Below, piece by piece: positions 47,438-58,680 of a DNA stretch of 64,000 nucleotides; positions within the stretch are counted from its first letter, which is position 1, and every line of letters starts with the position of its first letter. The position numbers were made by a program, and so were the translations under genes. This DNA is from Primula veris (lineage: Eukaryota; Streptophyta; Magnoliopsida; Ericales; Primulaceae). The notes under the pieces were generated by a model. It saw only the letters and a list, made by a program, of their open reading frames with translations, was not told where the DNA came from and did no database searches. The stretch is from NCBI GenBank assembly GCA_963682055.1, contig OY821747.1, positions 32,672,126 to 32,736,125 of the forward strand. Direction: 5' to 3'.

Positions 47438-50252
47438 TCACGTACTGCGCTTCCGTTTATTCGACTTTGAGAAGAAGCAAATTTGAGCCCAGGTCTTTTT
47501 CTGTTTAATTGCTTGAGGTTTAATGTCCCTCTTCGTCACTTGGTCATCCATGTATTGAACAACATGCTATGAAGTAAAAACAAATGGTCAAATTTAAAAA
47601 GACAAAATTTATGATTACTGATTTATCTTTCTCAATAAGTGAAGAAACCGATACAAGATCTAGGACAAGGGACTGTAAACATGCCCAAATAGATATGTAT
47701 CAATTCTATCCACATACTTGTGCAAATCATTTCCTTTTAGAAACAAGATGCTTATCATTTCCAAATAGGGGGGAAAAGAACTCCTTAGTACAAGAGTTCA
47801 GAACATTTACAAATTTGAATCGATTGAACATCTGGCATTACATAAATCATAAATAAACACGAGTTTGTATCATTTCAACTGCCATTACAAAACCTATTAC
47901 TAGTAGCGTTTTTGGCATCACAAAAATATTCTCAGTTATTACTCCAAAAAAAAAACTATCAATACTACGAGCCAGCCCGCTCATACCAAGTAAAGCAGCG
48001 TAGGCCATTGGAAATCTACTGAATATAAACAGGCTTCTCTGGTAACAAACAAATGGTCAACTTAAAAGATAAAAAGGAAGTGGTAAGGATTATTGGTCGC
48101 CCTTTTACTAAGAAAAACCAATATTTCATGACTACAAAAATAACCAAGACAGAACACTCAGACAGGGAAACATGAACAAATTTAAATAGAGATGTAAAAT
48201 ACTATTCATGTGTATGCATAAGACTTCCTTACCTGAACAAACAACTAACATTTTTTTAATTAAAGCCATTTAAGAAAAAGGGGAGAAGACGATACCTGTG
48301 CGCCCTTTGCAAGTACATCACTAGGTGGCACCTCAAGAGGATTACCATCTGTTTGAAGTACCCGTAGTCGTGATAGCATCCTAAAAGAATCTGGTAAAAC
48401 CCTAATTTGGCAATTACGCATATCCAATTCCTCAAGCGACTCAAGGTTCCCAATAGACCTAGGTAAAGCTCGTAAGTCAGCAAAATTGTTGCTTATATTC
48501 ATCTTCACAAGCGTTGTAGCAAAACATAAGCTCTCGGGCACATACTCTATCTCATTAAAACTCACATTAAGCTCCTTCAAACTTGATAACGTTGACATAG
48601 TAGTAGGAAGTTGTCTGATATTATTATAACGAACTGATAAAATTTCGAGGGTCGTAATTTTCCCGACAGCTTCCGGAAGGGCTTTTAGCCTGTTATAATC
48701 CGCACGAAGCTCCTTTAGCGACGAACACTGGCCGATAGCATATGGGATTTCTTCGAGATTGTTGGTTTCGACATCAAGTATTTTTAAACTAACTAGTGAT
48801 CCGATTGTTTCAGGTAGATTTAAAAGATAATTCGAGCTCAGATTAAGCTCCTCGAGGCGGATTAGTCTAACCAAGGTCAAAGGTAGAGATTTTAGTTGGT
48901 TTCCACTCAAATCTAGAGAAACAAGGCTAAGAAGATCACCTATTGAGTCTGGTATTTCGTTAATTCTATTTGCACGCAGACTCAATTTCGTCAAAGATGA
49001 AAGGCCTCCGATCGTGGACGGTAAGACCACGATTCGGTTTTCGGATAAATCTAAAGTAATTAAACTTGATAATTTTCCTATAGAATCGGGAAGCCACTCA
49101 ATTTGGTCCATCAATTTGTTCCTAAGGTTGATATCTGGAGTACCCTTCTTCGAAGACACTTCTATCAAACTAGCTAGCTTAATCAGGCTCATTTTGTCAC
49201 CTTCTTGACCTGCAAAACACAACACAACTTCATTACAAAACTATACAACTGTTATACATGATGTTACACAACCAAAAAAAACTCATACATAGATTTACAG
49301 TAGAGTGTAAGTTTGATCTGTTGACACTGTAATTCTCGTACATTACGAAACTATACTAGTATAAAACTGATCTGTCGGCATTGTAAGACTTGTAAGTCAC
49401 CAAACTATACAAATAAGTATTAATTAAGGTAACAGTACACAACTGAACAACTCATCGGTAAAATATTGTTGAACGTACGCGTTAACAATGATTTCTGGCC
49501 TAATAAATGAGAACAACCTACTTTTTCTCAGTACCGAGTCTCACACCTAAGTTTCCGTAAGAATGTATACAAAGAACTATCCTGCTTGTGTTCATTTTCA
49601 TATAACAAATAGAGGCTCAGCAAATGGAATTAAACTTTAAAATAAAAGTTAACTCACCAGAAGCTATCGAAGGCTTCAAAGTCGGATCAACAATTTGCGG
49701 CCTCGACACCTCAGCAGATCGAAAACTACCCCCAAAACCATCAGCCTTTTTCAAATAACTATCGTCTCTAGTAAACAAATCCAATCTTTTCACCGGTTCT
49801 TTATCATAATACAAGCTCGACGAAGAAGTAGTAACCGTATTCAAATAATTCGGCCGCTCCCCAGTAACCGACTCCGACCCAAACCCTGCTGACGTGGCAG
49901 AGGATCCCGCCGAGGGCACGCAACTGGAGGCCCTCTGTATCAAGTCATCGAAAACCATGTAAGTGTTTTCGAGATCCAACAACTTAAAAGCCTCTCTTTT
50001 CTGCTCTTTGCTCTGGAAACCAATCCAATTCCTTTGCATTTCTTGCAAAACCATGAAAAGCTCGTCAGGCACGTCTTGACCCTTCTTCTCTCTAGAAACT
50101 GCGTCGAGACGCGCCTGGTCCTCCTGCTCAACGTTACGGATCAACGACTTGGCAGCCTCCACGTCATCGATATCGGGACGAGAGGGAAGAGATCTGTGGA
50201 TGGCCATTATCTCTTCGACCACCTCGTCGATCGAATTCAAGTATTTTCCCAT
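47438..50252 (-). CDS. Plant intracellular Ras-group-related LRR protein (PIRL)
   Basis: PIRLs are plant cytosolic leucine-rich-repeat proteins related to animal Shoc2/SUR-8-type Ras-binding LRR proteins. Three exons on the minus strand: 50252-49658, 49209-48296 and 47566-47438, with GT-AG junctions and consistent phases, coding 545 residues. The N-terminal third is helical and acidic (MGKYLNSIDEVVEEIMAIHRSLPSRP), then Ser-rich. Exon 2 carries about ten LRRs of 23 residues with the consensus LP-.IG.L.SL..LDLS.N.I, starting LRNKLMDQIEWLPDSIG and ending in LRVLQTDGNPLEVPP. The short last exon gives VVQYMDD and a basic tail ending KRKRST. There is no signal peptide, transmembrane segment or NB-ARC, so it is not a receptor kinase or an NLR. 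The exon 3 boundary is supported by VVQYM, typical of the family. Confidence 0.93.
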
Positions 50253-50274
50253 TTTACATAAACCCCAACTGATT

Positions 50275-50560
50275 ATTTTTATTCAAGAACCAACCCTTTA
50301 AACAATTATGAAAACAAACACACACAACTTGAAGAAAAAAATTTATTCAAAATTCAAGAACCAACCCTTCAAACAATATTGCTATATTAGGTTATAAAAC
50401 ACAAAGAACATGAAAAAGATTGTTTCTTTTAAAAGGAAAAAAAAATAAAAAAATTCAAAATTCAAGAATTAACCCTTTAAGCAATAATGCTATACAAACA
50501 CACACAACATGTAAAAAGATTGTTTCTTTTTAAAGAAAAAACAAGAAATTTAAGGTGGGT
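50275..50560. repeat. Imperfect direct repeats upstream of the PIRL gene
   Basis: Three copies of 'attcaa.aattcaagaa.(c/t)aaccctt.aaacaat' occur near 50281, 50348 and 50455, with copies 2 and 3 also sharing 'acatg.aaaaagattgtttctttt.aa'. They sit in the promoter or leader region of the minus-strand PIRL gene. (GA)n tracts follow at 50720-50775. Confidence 0.75.
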
Positions 50561-50902
50561 AGTTTTTAATTGAGGGTAATATTGTAAAGACAATGATATT
50601 TTAGCTAAATTAAGGTAATAAAACTTATTATTACAAGAAAACTAGATTATTGGAATTAAAACAGGACTAAAATCTATAATTCTGGAATATTTTCCTCAAA
50701 TAAAGAGTATTTATAAAGAGAGAGAGAAAATTGAATAACCAGGTGATATGAGAGAGAGAAAGAGAGAGAATTGAGTTTTGATAATTTTGATATTTGTTGT
50801 GTGTGATGGATTATCTGTTTATTTGAGTTTTTGTACTTATTATTGTTTTGTAATGTAATAATAAGTATTAAGTATATATATATATATATTACTACTATAT
50901 TG

Positions 50903-51000
50903 TATATTTGTATTATTGTATTTTATAAATGTTTGTGTAAGTATAGGTTTATATATATATATATAGGGGTGAGGGGGATGGAAAAAGGCTGTATTTTCCC
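50903..51000 (+). repeat. Direct repeat, copy 1 (partner at 51567-51684)
   Basis: The segment 'gtatatttgtattattgtatttt...gtgtaagtataggtt', then TA repeats, then 'gggtgagggggatggaaaaaggctg' recurs at 51567-51684 with a longer TA/GA tract. The two copies flank about 570 bp containing the palindrome at 51093-51216 and a Stowaway-like MITE. Confidence 0.85.
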
Positions 51001-51023
51001 ACTTATGGATTATCTGTTTGAGC

Positions 51024-51216
51024 TGCATTTTTCGATTGTAATTGTTTTCATGCTAAAATCGTAAATTCGAATTACGAATCTCTGTTAAGCCTGCATTTTT
51101 CGACGGTAAAATATCTGTTTTCATATTAAAATCGTAAATCCGAATTACGAACCGTTCGTAATTCGGATTTACGGTTTTGACGTGAAAACGGATATTTTGC
51201 AGTCGAAAAATTCTGC
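51024..51216. repeat. Near-perfect palindrome with about 60-bp arms plus an extra half-copy
   Basis: Left arm 51093-51152 and right arm 51154-51216 are inverted copies with essentially no loop (centre 'acgaac-c-gttcgt'). They share 'tttttcga', 'aaaatatc.gttttca' and 'cgtaaatccgaattacgaac'. A third, direct copy of the left arm lies at 51024-51078. There is no evident target duplication. The RNA would fold into a long hairpin. Confidence 0.88.
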
Positions 51217-51261
51217 CTCTTATCCGTTTATTTGAATCTTGTACTTGTTGTTTTGTACTTG

Positions 51262-51555
51262 TTCCATCTCGAAATAAATGTTTTATATTTATTTATTTTG
51301 ACGTCTTAAAATAAGTGTTCTTTTTTCTTTCTTTTTTTTAGTAAATTTTCTCTTTTCTATTTTTAAAAAAACAACTTTTTATCGGTTTAAACATAGCAAA
51401 AGTATACTCAAAACCTCAAATTTTAAATTAAAAAGTAGTTTTTGTTTGAAAATTTTGATTTTTTATTCTTTTTTGTTGAGTTTTTACTGAAATTGTTTCA
51501 AATGTTTAAATAACGCAGTTTTCAAAACAGTCGAATTATTGTAAGACGGATAGAG
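51262..51555. mobile_element. Stowaway-like MITE, degenerate
   Basis: The left end 'ttccatctcgaaataaatg' and the right end, read inward, 'ctctatccgtcttacaataa' resemble Stowaway termini (CTCCCTCCGTCTC), and TA follows at 51556-51557. Inner sequence 'gtttttactgaaattgtttcaaat' also appears in the stretch near 37985-38015 in the p34 gene intron. Confidence 0.5.
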
Positions 51556-51566
51556 TAATAAGTATC

Positions 51567-51616
51567 GTATATTTGTATTATTGTATTTATAAATGCATGT
51601 GTAAGCATAGGTTATA

Positions 51617-51654
<38 letters not shown>

Positions 51655-51684
51655 GGTGAGAAGGGATGGAAAAAGGCTGGATTT
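51567..51684 (+). repeat. Direct repeat, copy 2 (partner at 50903-51000)
   Basis: The second copy has an expanded TA and GA microsatellite (51616-51655). The unique tail 'gatggaaaaaggctg' is preserved in both copies, which excludes chance microsatellite similarity. Confidence 0.85.
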
Positions 51685-51858
51685 GTGATGTGGCTAATAG
51701 GAAAATGTGAACTGGAATATGACCCATGGGTTATCACTTCATTATCAAGAGTCAAGACAAAGGGGAGATCTACTCATCACCTTCTTTTCTTCTCATCATT
51801 ATTATTATTATTATTAGAGCCTAAAGTTTTATACTATATTTTTTTTGAAAAAATATAC

Positions 51859-52122
51859 AAACCGTACATTTAATCTACGGTTTGGGCTGAATTGCAATTT
51901 TTTTAAATTTCAGGGATTGAAATGTAATTTCTGTAAACTTCAGGCAAACCGTACATTTAATCTACGGTTTGGACTGAATTGCAATTTTTACAAAATACAG
52001 GGACTGAAATGTAATTTCTGCAAACTTCAGCCAAACCGTACATTTAATCTCTGGTTTGGCTGAAGTTTGCAGAAATTACATTTCAGTCCCTGAATTTTGA
52101 AAAAATTGCAAATTAGTCCAAA
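51859..52122. repeat. 87-bp tandem repeat that ends in a large inverted repeat
   Basis: Units start 'aaaccgtacatttaatct' at 51859, 51946 and 52033 (exact 87-bp period). In the third unit the sequence turns round: 52054-52121 is nearly the reverse complement of 51971-52038 (ggtttggctgaagtttgcag against ctgcaaacttcagccaaacc). The loop is about 15 bases around 'gtacatttaatctct'. The repeat also reads as an open frame on the plus strand, but it has no support as a protein. Confidence 0.9.
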
Positions 52123-54715
52123 TTTTTTTTTTTAAATTAAACATGAAACTTTTTTTTATGAAAAAAACTAAATTCTCTATTCGTATATTTAAAATAAAAA
52201 GGAACTTTTCATAAAAATTATAAATCTTTTAAACATGACTTTTTTATATAAATCTTTTAAACATGATTTTTTTTTATATAAAATTGATCAATTCTAACAA
52301 TCTCTCAAAATAAACACAAACATAGACTTACGCAGATATAGAATTGATTATTTTCACACACAACTTACATTAATCCATACATTGTTTGTGATAGGAGTGA
52401 TGATAAAAGTACAGTAATCCATACATTGTTTGTGATATAAGTGAGGATAAAAATACAGTTTTGTTATGTAGCGTTTTTATGTCCACTCCTCGTCCAAGTA
52501 AGGAGTGTAACGGTTCTATGCATATCGTTACTTTGTTTAACACTGGTCATTAAACGCACGTCATATCACGGCGGAGGCACATAAGTCACGATCGCAACTT
52601 TAACTGTGGTAGATACGTAGGTGTCGGAATGTGCTCTGTGTCTCTGTTGGGTATCATGTTTAGCATGAGAAACTACGTTTTAGTGTCATGTGTTTACACA
52701 AAACTTCAATGGAGCGATCGGAGTTTCAACATCTTAATTTAGTGTTATGAGTTTACCAAATAAACTTGATATAGTGTAATGGGTTTCAAAATTTTGATTT
52801 ATAGTACATATTTTACCACTTCAACTAGAGACAATATATGGTCAGCACCCGACCTCTAAAACGCATTAAACCCAATCCGACTTTTTCTCGAAGTGAAAAA
52901 AAAAACCCCAACCCGATAAAAATCGAGACCCACTTTTTTCGCGACCCTAGTTCTCGGAATCATATAGGGTCGGGATGAGTTTATCCCAACATATATTTTT
53001 TAATTTTTAAAATGTTACTTTTAAAAAACACGATTGAAAGAAGTCCTGATTTTGTTCATTGTTGTCTAAACATATTATGTTAAATATAACCACAATATTT
53101 TATTTGAGAATAACATTACTAATAATTACAAAAGATAAAAATAATCATTTATTAAAAATAGAGTGGAAAAATTAACAAATATTGTAGAAAAATGATGAAA
53201 ATAATTAAAATTTAATTAGTTTTTTTAGTTTAAACACGTTTAGTATTTGATTTTATTCACACATCCAAAAACTGTAGTACTACTAACTACTAAACGAGAC
53301 AAATGGTAAATTATAATTATAACTTTTATAGTCGGTAAATGTTGCTCATTTATTTTTTTTAACAATTTTATAACATAACAAAGTTAGAGTTTTAATTTAA
53401 AATTTTATTTTATTATTCTCTTATATTCAGGATTATAAATGTATAAAATATGAAATATATCGAACATACATGATCCCAGTAGACTATGCGGTCTTTAAAA
53501 GAGTAAAATATTGATTATTATTTATTAACTTTATCTATTGAAATTACAAATATAACATATTACAAATTGCATAATTTTTTCTTTAAGAAAATAAATTAGG
53601 TTCTATTTTATTTTAGTAAAACTAAAGTTACCAAAAACATAACAATAATTATAACTATTGGGATCTCTAATTCATTTAGCTCATAAAGAAATTCCCAACA
53701 TGTTGTTATCGTGGTATTAAAAAAATGAAAATTTGGATCCGTCTGGATTCCAGTCGGAATTCATTTCCACACCCGAAGGTCAGGACAAATCCCTAAAATT
53801 TCGGGACGGGAAAAATCGAATTGAATCGGGTCATAAACGGGTCGTGTCGTTGTCAAATTTTTGGATAAAAACAGAACATCTGACCTCACACGTGTCTCTG
53901 TTTTAAAAGGAAGAATAAATCTGATATTTAACTCTTTAACATTATACATTCATATTTTTCCAATTTCTAGGGTCATATACGAAATCACGTGTAAAATCTG
54001 TGTGAGGTCACGAATTCTGATTTCGTCCAAAAAGTTGACAGTTTTACACGAAATCAATTTTATTGGCTTGACTCAATACACTAAATCAAGTTTAATTGAT
54101 AAACTTAAAAAACTAAATCATAGATTTTGAATCATAAATAAACCAAATCGAAATACCGTGTAAACATTAAGCCCTCAAATGTAATTTTCTCTGAATAACA
54201 ATAGCCACTAGACGCGCGCCACATAATAACGAGAGCACAGAGGATGCGCTCGAAACTTTAACGCTGACGCAGACGCTGGCGTTGAACTGTGCATTACGTA
54301 CCCGGTGGGTAATTATGATGAATAGAGACGAGAGGGGAAGAGTGAGAAACAGTTGCGGAGATGCAACTGTTTCAAGTTTAAGAAAAAAACTTTCGTTAAT
54401 TAAAATTAGTCATTGGATTAGTTTTAAAATCATACAAACTAGTCCCAAAATTTATGAGATTTCAATTTAGTCCATATAATGTCTATATAACATTTTTTTT
54501 TTCTCCTTTAAGTTTAAAAACTTCAAATTAGTCCCTATACAGGCTAGTTTGTTTTCAAAATTACAAATAAGGCCATAACGACTAGTTTTTATTTAATATA
54601 AGGTTCCTCCTATTTTTGTAAACTAAAATTTAGTCCTATATAAACAACCGAACAATTTCAAATATACTCTTCATATATCACTCGAATAAATCTCTATACA
54701 ATCATCTCCACAATC
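52123..54715. other. Gene-poor AT-rich stretch
   Basis: A tandem pair 'acagtaatccatacattgtttgtgat' occurs near 52375 and 52411. The stretches 52840-52980 (acccgac, gggtcggg) and 53745-53860 (gacggg, gggtc) show GGGT/ACCC-rich subterminal-like DNA of the sort found in hAT MITEs, but I found no ends. 54400-54660 has 'tagtcccaaaatttatgag / ttagtccatataatg' dispersed-repeat language. No gene is supported. Confidence 0.45.
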
Positions 54716-54721
54716 TATCTG

Positions 54722-55205
54722 AAATGTCTCATCAGATCAATATGTTCAATTCTGACTCCGACAAGCTTGTTTTATAATGAATTTATCGAGGATGACCCCA
54801 TAATTGTGCCTGTTATGGCTGCTATCGTACGAGAAGAAACTTTACAATGATATCTTTGAAAAAAAAACAAATCGAGAGGCCTTGACTAATCAAGGAAGGT
54901 GCAACAAAACCTGAGAGCGACTATATGAGATTCTCTTTCAGTTTATTAGGATGCTCAGTTTCGACACCATTTTCGTATGAATAGTCTAGTTGTCAAAATG
55001 ACAGATGAGGTGATCGAGAAATTTTTTCTATTTCTGCCACGATTCCGCAAAGCGTAGTGGAGTTATGAGCCCTTATTAAAAAAATAACCATTGTTGTACG
55101 CTTGTTGTTAGCTTACGATATTTCTTCAGACTCATTGAACGAGAATCTTCAATATCCGCTAATAATTGGCCCCTGATTGTCAAGGTTCATCGGACCTTCT
55201 GAAAC
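54722..55205 (+). pseudogene. PIF/Harbinger (ALP1-like) transposase remnant
   Basis: Broken frames in order resemble the N-terminal half of plant Harbinger-type nucleases. At 54951-55056 an open stretch reads QFRHHFRMNSLVVKMTDEVIEK and continues to FLPRFRKA before a stop; this matches the FRRRFRM...F..IV block of the family. Downstream, after a frameshift, comes LRYFFRLIE-like and AYDISS..LNENLQ-like sequence (compare LAYG..AD..DEYL). An early ATG at 54724 is followed by a stop after 17 codons. Several stops and shifts are present, and the DDE domain is not recognisable. It is an old dead copy and the boundaries are approximate. Confidence 0.55.
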
Positions 55206-55936
55206 GCCGTCTAACAATGGGCAAGTTGTGAGGTGGGGATGGGGATGAGGGGAATGTTCAAATGTAGTTGAAAATTGGTTCGGGATAGAAAGGAGTATAT
55301 ACGATTGTGGTAGGTTTGAGATGAGAAGAGAAAAAGTTGTACTTTTTGGTAATGAAAAGTTTGGATGGTAGTTTTTTAGAATTTAGTTTGAAAAGTAACT
55401 ATTTTTTAGGTTTTTTAAGTACTTAAACATAGCTTTTAAGTAGTTAAAAAAAAATCCCGGAAATATAAGTGGCCATACAAGTGAAGTGAGTGAGCAAACC
55501 AACCCAATTGATCTGTTCATATTCGTCTGTTTTCTTCTAACATGTGTTCATATTTTCGGTTCATGCTCGGTTATGCACAAATGAACACGAATTAAACGCT
55601 ACACGAACGGTCGTTCACAACATAATTTTATGAAGATAAGCCTGATAACAATATGAAACAAATCATCCTCAAGACACACATATATATATATGGAAGCAAT
55701 ATTTATATGTTTATCAAGACCAGAACATTCTCTTACGTTATATAAGTCATTAATTCGTTGTTTGCAATTTTGCATGGTTTGTGTGAACAAAACTAATAAA
55801 TTTTTGACATATCATACAAGCAAATTAGCACAAAGTACTACTGACTAAACTTTGATTGTGTATCACCACTTTGATGTTATAATTAATGAAACTGTATAAA
55901 CTCATGAAAGAGAGTTTTAAAGGGAGCACTAATTAA
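55206..55936. other. Intergenic, no gene seen
   Basis: AT-rich DNA follows the Harbinger remnant. 'ttcgtctgttttcttctaacatgtgttcatattttcggttcatgctcgg...gaacacgaat...cgaacggtcgttc' at 55515-55620 resembles GTTCG-rich MITE subterminal DNA, without clear ends. Confidence 0.4.
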
Positions 55937-56217
55937 CAGGGATCGGTCCGGTTCGGTTCGGTTTTTAGCAAAACCGAAACCGAAATCGAAACCGAACATA
56001 TTTTTCGGTTCGCTTTTTCTCAGTTTTGGTTTTTTTATTTTTTGGACCAAACCGGACCGGTTTTTTTGGGTCCAGTTTCGGTTTTTTTCGGACTTTTTCG
56101 GTTCGGTTTTATTGAAAACCGAAACCGACCAGAATTTTTTTTCGGTTTTTTGGTTTCGGTCTTTTTCAGTTCGGTTATCGGTCCGGTTCGGTTTTTCCGG
56201 TTTTACGCCCAGCCCTA
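55937..56217. mobile_element. hAT-type MITE with perfect 8-bp target duplication
   Basis: The element starts CAGGGATCGGTCCGG and ends CCGG..ACGCCCAGCCCTA, giving imperfect terminal inverted repeats (C/TAGGG). It is flanked by identical CTAATTAA at 55929-55936 and 56218-56225. The interior is GGTTCGGTTT / AAACCGAACC repeats in both orientations. At 281 bp it is the intact relative of the sequence at 10314-10551. Confidence 0.9.
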
Positions 56218-56674
56218 CTAATTAACATAAGGTGATTATAGAGATATTTTTTTTTATTTCATTTCTAAAATAACGTCACCTGGAATTAAGTTAATGAACA
56301 TAATGGAAATAAAACAAAGTTACATGTTTTTTTTTTTGACTAACAACTAGCAAAAATTAAACAAAATTAAACAAAATTAATAACTTGCACATCTCAAAGC
56401 CCAAAAGGGTTATGATCCCTATAAGTTATACTAATTATTTTTTCGTACTTTAAAAGCCAATATTAAATTTAAGGAACTTTTCTCTAAAATTAAACAAAAT
56501 GAATAACTTGCACATCTCACGACACGACATGGCCATTTCATTTCGAAGTTTCATGCGTGCCGATCGATAGTGTTATAAGCTCTGTTTATGTCATAGAAAT
56601 GGACGGCATTTGACATTTACCACTTTACATTCAAAATCTCTTTAACATACCTTCAATGACGATGTTATCAACAT

Positions 56675-56828
56675 GTGTATATTACAAAAAAAATATCAGA
56701 TTAATATCAGATCGTCTGTTGCTAAACTAATGGTAAATTAAGTGTTGCTAAAATTTAGCGACACCCAATTTACCAACAGTTTTCAAAAAGTAAGCTGTTG
56801 TTATCTTAGTTTTTTCTTGTAGTGGTAC
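56675..56828. mobile_element. CACTA-type small element
   Basis: The right end read inward is CACTACAAGAAAAAACTAAG, the classic CACTA terminus. The left end is a weaker 'tattacaaaaaaaatatcag'. The inside has 'tgttgctaaa' and 'atttagcgacaccc' motifs shared with 35650-35760 and 59394-59510. No 3-bp target duplication was confirmed. Confidence 0.6.
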
Positions 56829-57083
56829 AAGTCACACACGGCTGACATATAGTATAATTATCGTATTTGTTCGGAGTTTTCTATACCAAATTTATACATT
56901 TTTTTGCAAAATCAATGTAAAGGTTAAAGCCTGCAAGGGTTAAAAAAACAGAAAAAAAAAAAGTGAAGGTAAGGAGGTACCTGAAATTGATCCAAGTTAC
57001 TTTTTATTGAACGTCATTTTATTGAAATGTGAGTCTAGGGAGTGTTATCAAGATTAATTATTTTGAAACGTAGTAATATATAC

Positions 57084-57236
57084 ACTACAAAAAAATACTT
57101 AAATACCGACGGAATTAGTGACGGTATTTTTTGTTACGAGCTTATTAGCGACGGTTTTTGTGACGGTTTTGTGACAGTTTAGTCAATTTGTGACATCTTT
57201 TGACTCTCACTAAATCAAACACTATTTTGTAGTTTA
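57084..57236 (+). mobile_element. CACTA-like terminal fragment, TIR family of 60479-61089
   Basis: It begins CACTACAAAAAAATACTTAA, followed by 'taccgacggaattagtgacgg', 'ttacgagcttattagcgacgg' and 'caatttgtgacatc'. This is the same order as the terminal repeats of the element at 60479-61089. Only one end is present, so it is a fragment or a deleted copy. Confidence 0.65.
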
Positions 57237-58120
57237 ATAGTTTTTTTTTTTTTTCAATTTATCAAGTATCAAAAAGTTCCTTAATTTCTCTTTTGCAACA
57301 TGGAATAAAGATCTCAAAACATTTGTTATACATTTTGAAAAGTTCTCTAAAAAACTACTGAAATCCATTTTGCAACCTATGTGTAATTAACAATATTACT
57401 AATCCTAATGTTTGACATAGTTTTTCTAAGAATTTAAGTGAAGAGTAATTTGTGGTTGGTTTCTTGTTAATTCTCTTCATCATCAAAATTTGTTATTTAA
57501 TGTTATTTATCTTCTTCTTGCTCCTCACTTGTTAAATTGTTTTGTAGAAGAATTTTGTTATGGTTTGACACATACTTGTCACCCAATCAGGGTAGGAGCT
57601 CAAGTTTTTGTTCCCGGGTGTAAAAAAAAAAAAATTGGGTATTTTTCTCAATTGTAGTTCCGTTGTATGAATTTTAAATAAATGTTTTAACGGTAAAATA
57701 ATTAAAAATTAAATCTCAGACAAAAGAAATCATCAATATAAACAAAATATCATCTTATTTGTAAACATTTTAGTTAAATTATAAAAAAAACTATGTAAAA
57801 AAAACATTTTTACTTCACTTTAATCATTTAAAATATATTTCATATGCATTTCATGTGATTTTTTGTGCAGATATTACACGTATAATTTTTTTTACACATA
57901 TAGGTAAATTTAGTTAATTATTTATATGCGTCTTGGGATCTTGAAAGATTTTTCAAAATCGTGAGACCCAGTACGATTACACCTTCTACATCTTTTCAGA
58001 GCCACCCTTACATGATACCAACTTTTCACCACAATTATATTTGTTTCCCTCTTTTAGGGTTAGTCTTTAGTAGAGGGTAAGTTGTTGATTGCATTGGTAT
58101 TTTGAACCTTAGCGTAATTA
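57237..58120. other. Intergenic, no gene seen
   Basis: AT-rich DNA with no recognisable gene or transposon end. A T-run at 57240-57256 and an A-run at 57620-57633 are the only notable compositions. Confidence 0.4.
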
Positions 58121-58356
58121 CTCCCTCCGTTCCCATTTAATTGTTCATTACGAAACTACGTGCAATTTTGACCGGCTTATAACTTGTATCAAAATTGTCG
58201 AAATAATTTTTTTTTTAAATCTAATTATAAAATTTAACATTTGAACTATATGATCAACTTTTGAAAATTTTCATTACGACAATTTTGATATAAGTTTTTG
58301 ACCGGTCAAAATTACACGTAGTTTCGTAGTGGACAATTAAATCGGAACAAAGAGAG
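58121..58356. mobile_element. Stowaway-like MITE with TA target duplication
   Basis: The left end CTCCCTCCGTTCCCATTTAA and the right end, read inward, CTCTCTTTGTTCCGATTTAA are inverted repeats. They continue inward for about 60 bp (cattacgaaactacgtgcaattttgaccgg). TA flanks both sides (58119-58120 and 58357-58358). Length is 236 bp. Copy at 20155-20386. Confidence 0.88.
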
Positions 58357-58639
58357 TAGTTAATTAATTATTGAGAGTAATAACTTTTGTTGTTCAACTC
58401 CTAAATGACTTGTTTTCTATCCTCAACTTTTCTTCTTCATATGTAGCAAAAAAAATATATGTAGCTCCTATATCCTTAGAAAATATCATTTTCACACTTA
58501 ATCCATTGAATTCTTTTAACTTAATCCGAATTCATTTTTATTTTTATTTTTTATGGATCAACATTAATATTACTACATTATTATGGTTGCATATATTTTA
58601 ACCAATGGAGTTTTTATTCTTACCGCGTATAGTAAATTT

Positions 58640-58679
58640 AGACATTACATCCACGCATTGCGCGATTCCGATCCGCTAG
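58640..58679 (+). mobile_element. Helitron 3' terminus (plus strand)
   Basis: The sequence CCACGCATTGCGCGATTCCGATCCGCTAG is followed by host T (58680). It holds a short hairpin (CGCA-T-TGCG), ends CTAG, and is followed by TATATA DNA. A 5' TC end upstream was not located, so the length is unknown. Confidence 0.55.
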
Positions 58680-58680
58680 T

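Noticed and set aside
47438..50252. Possible NLR immune receptor because of the LRR block
   Set aside because: There is no NB-ARC, TIR, coiled-coil RPW8 or kinase domain. The N-terminal and C-terminal sequences match PIRL proteins instead.
51859..52063. 72-codon frame with three NRTFNL-like repeats as a repeat protein
   Set aside because: It is the translation of an 87-bp (multiple of three) tandem repeat whose third unit inverts; there is no start context or neighbouring gene signals.
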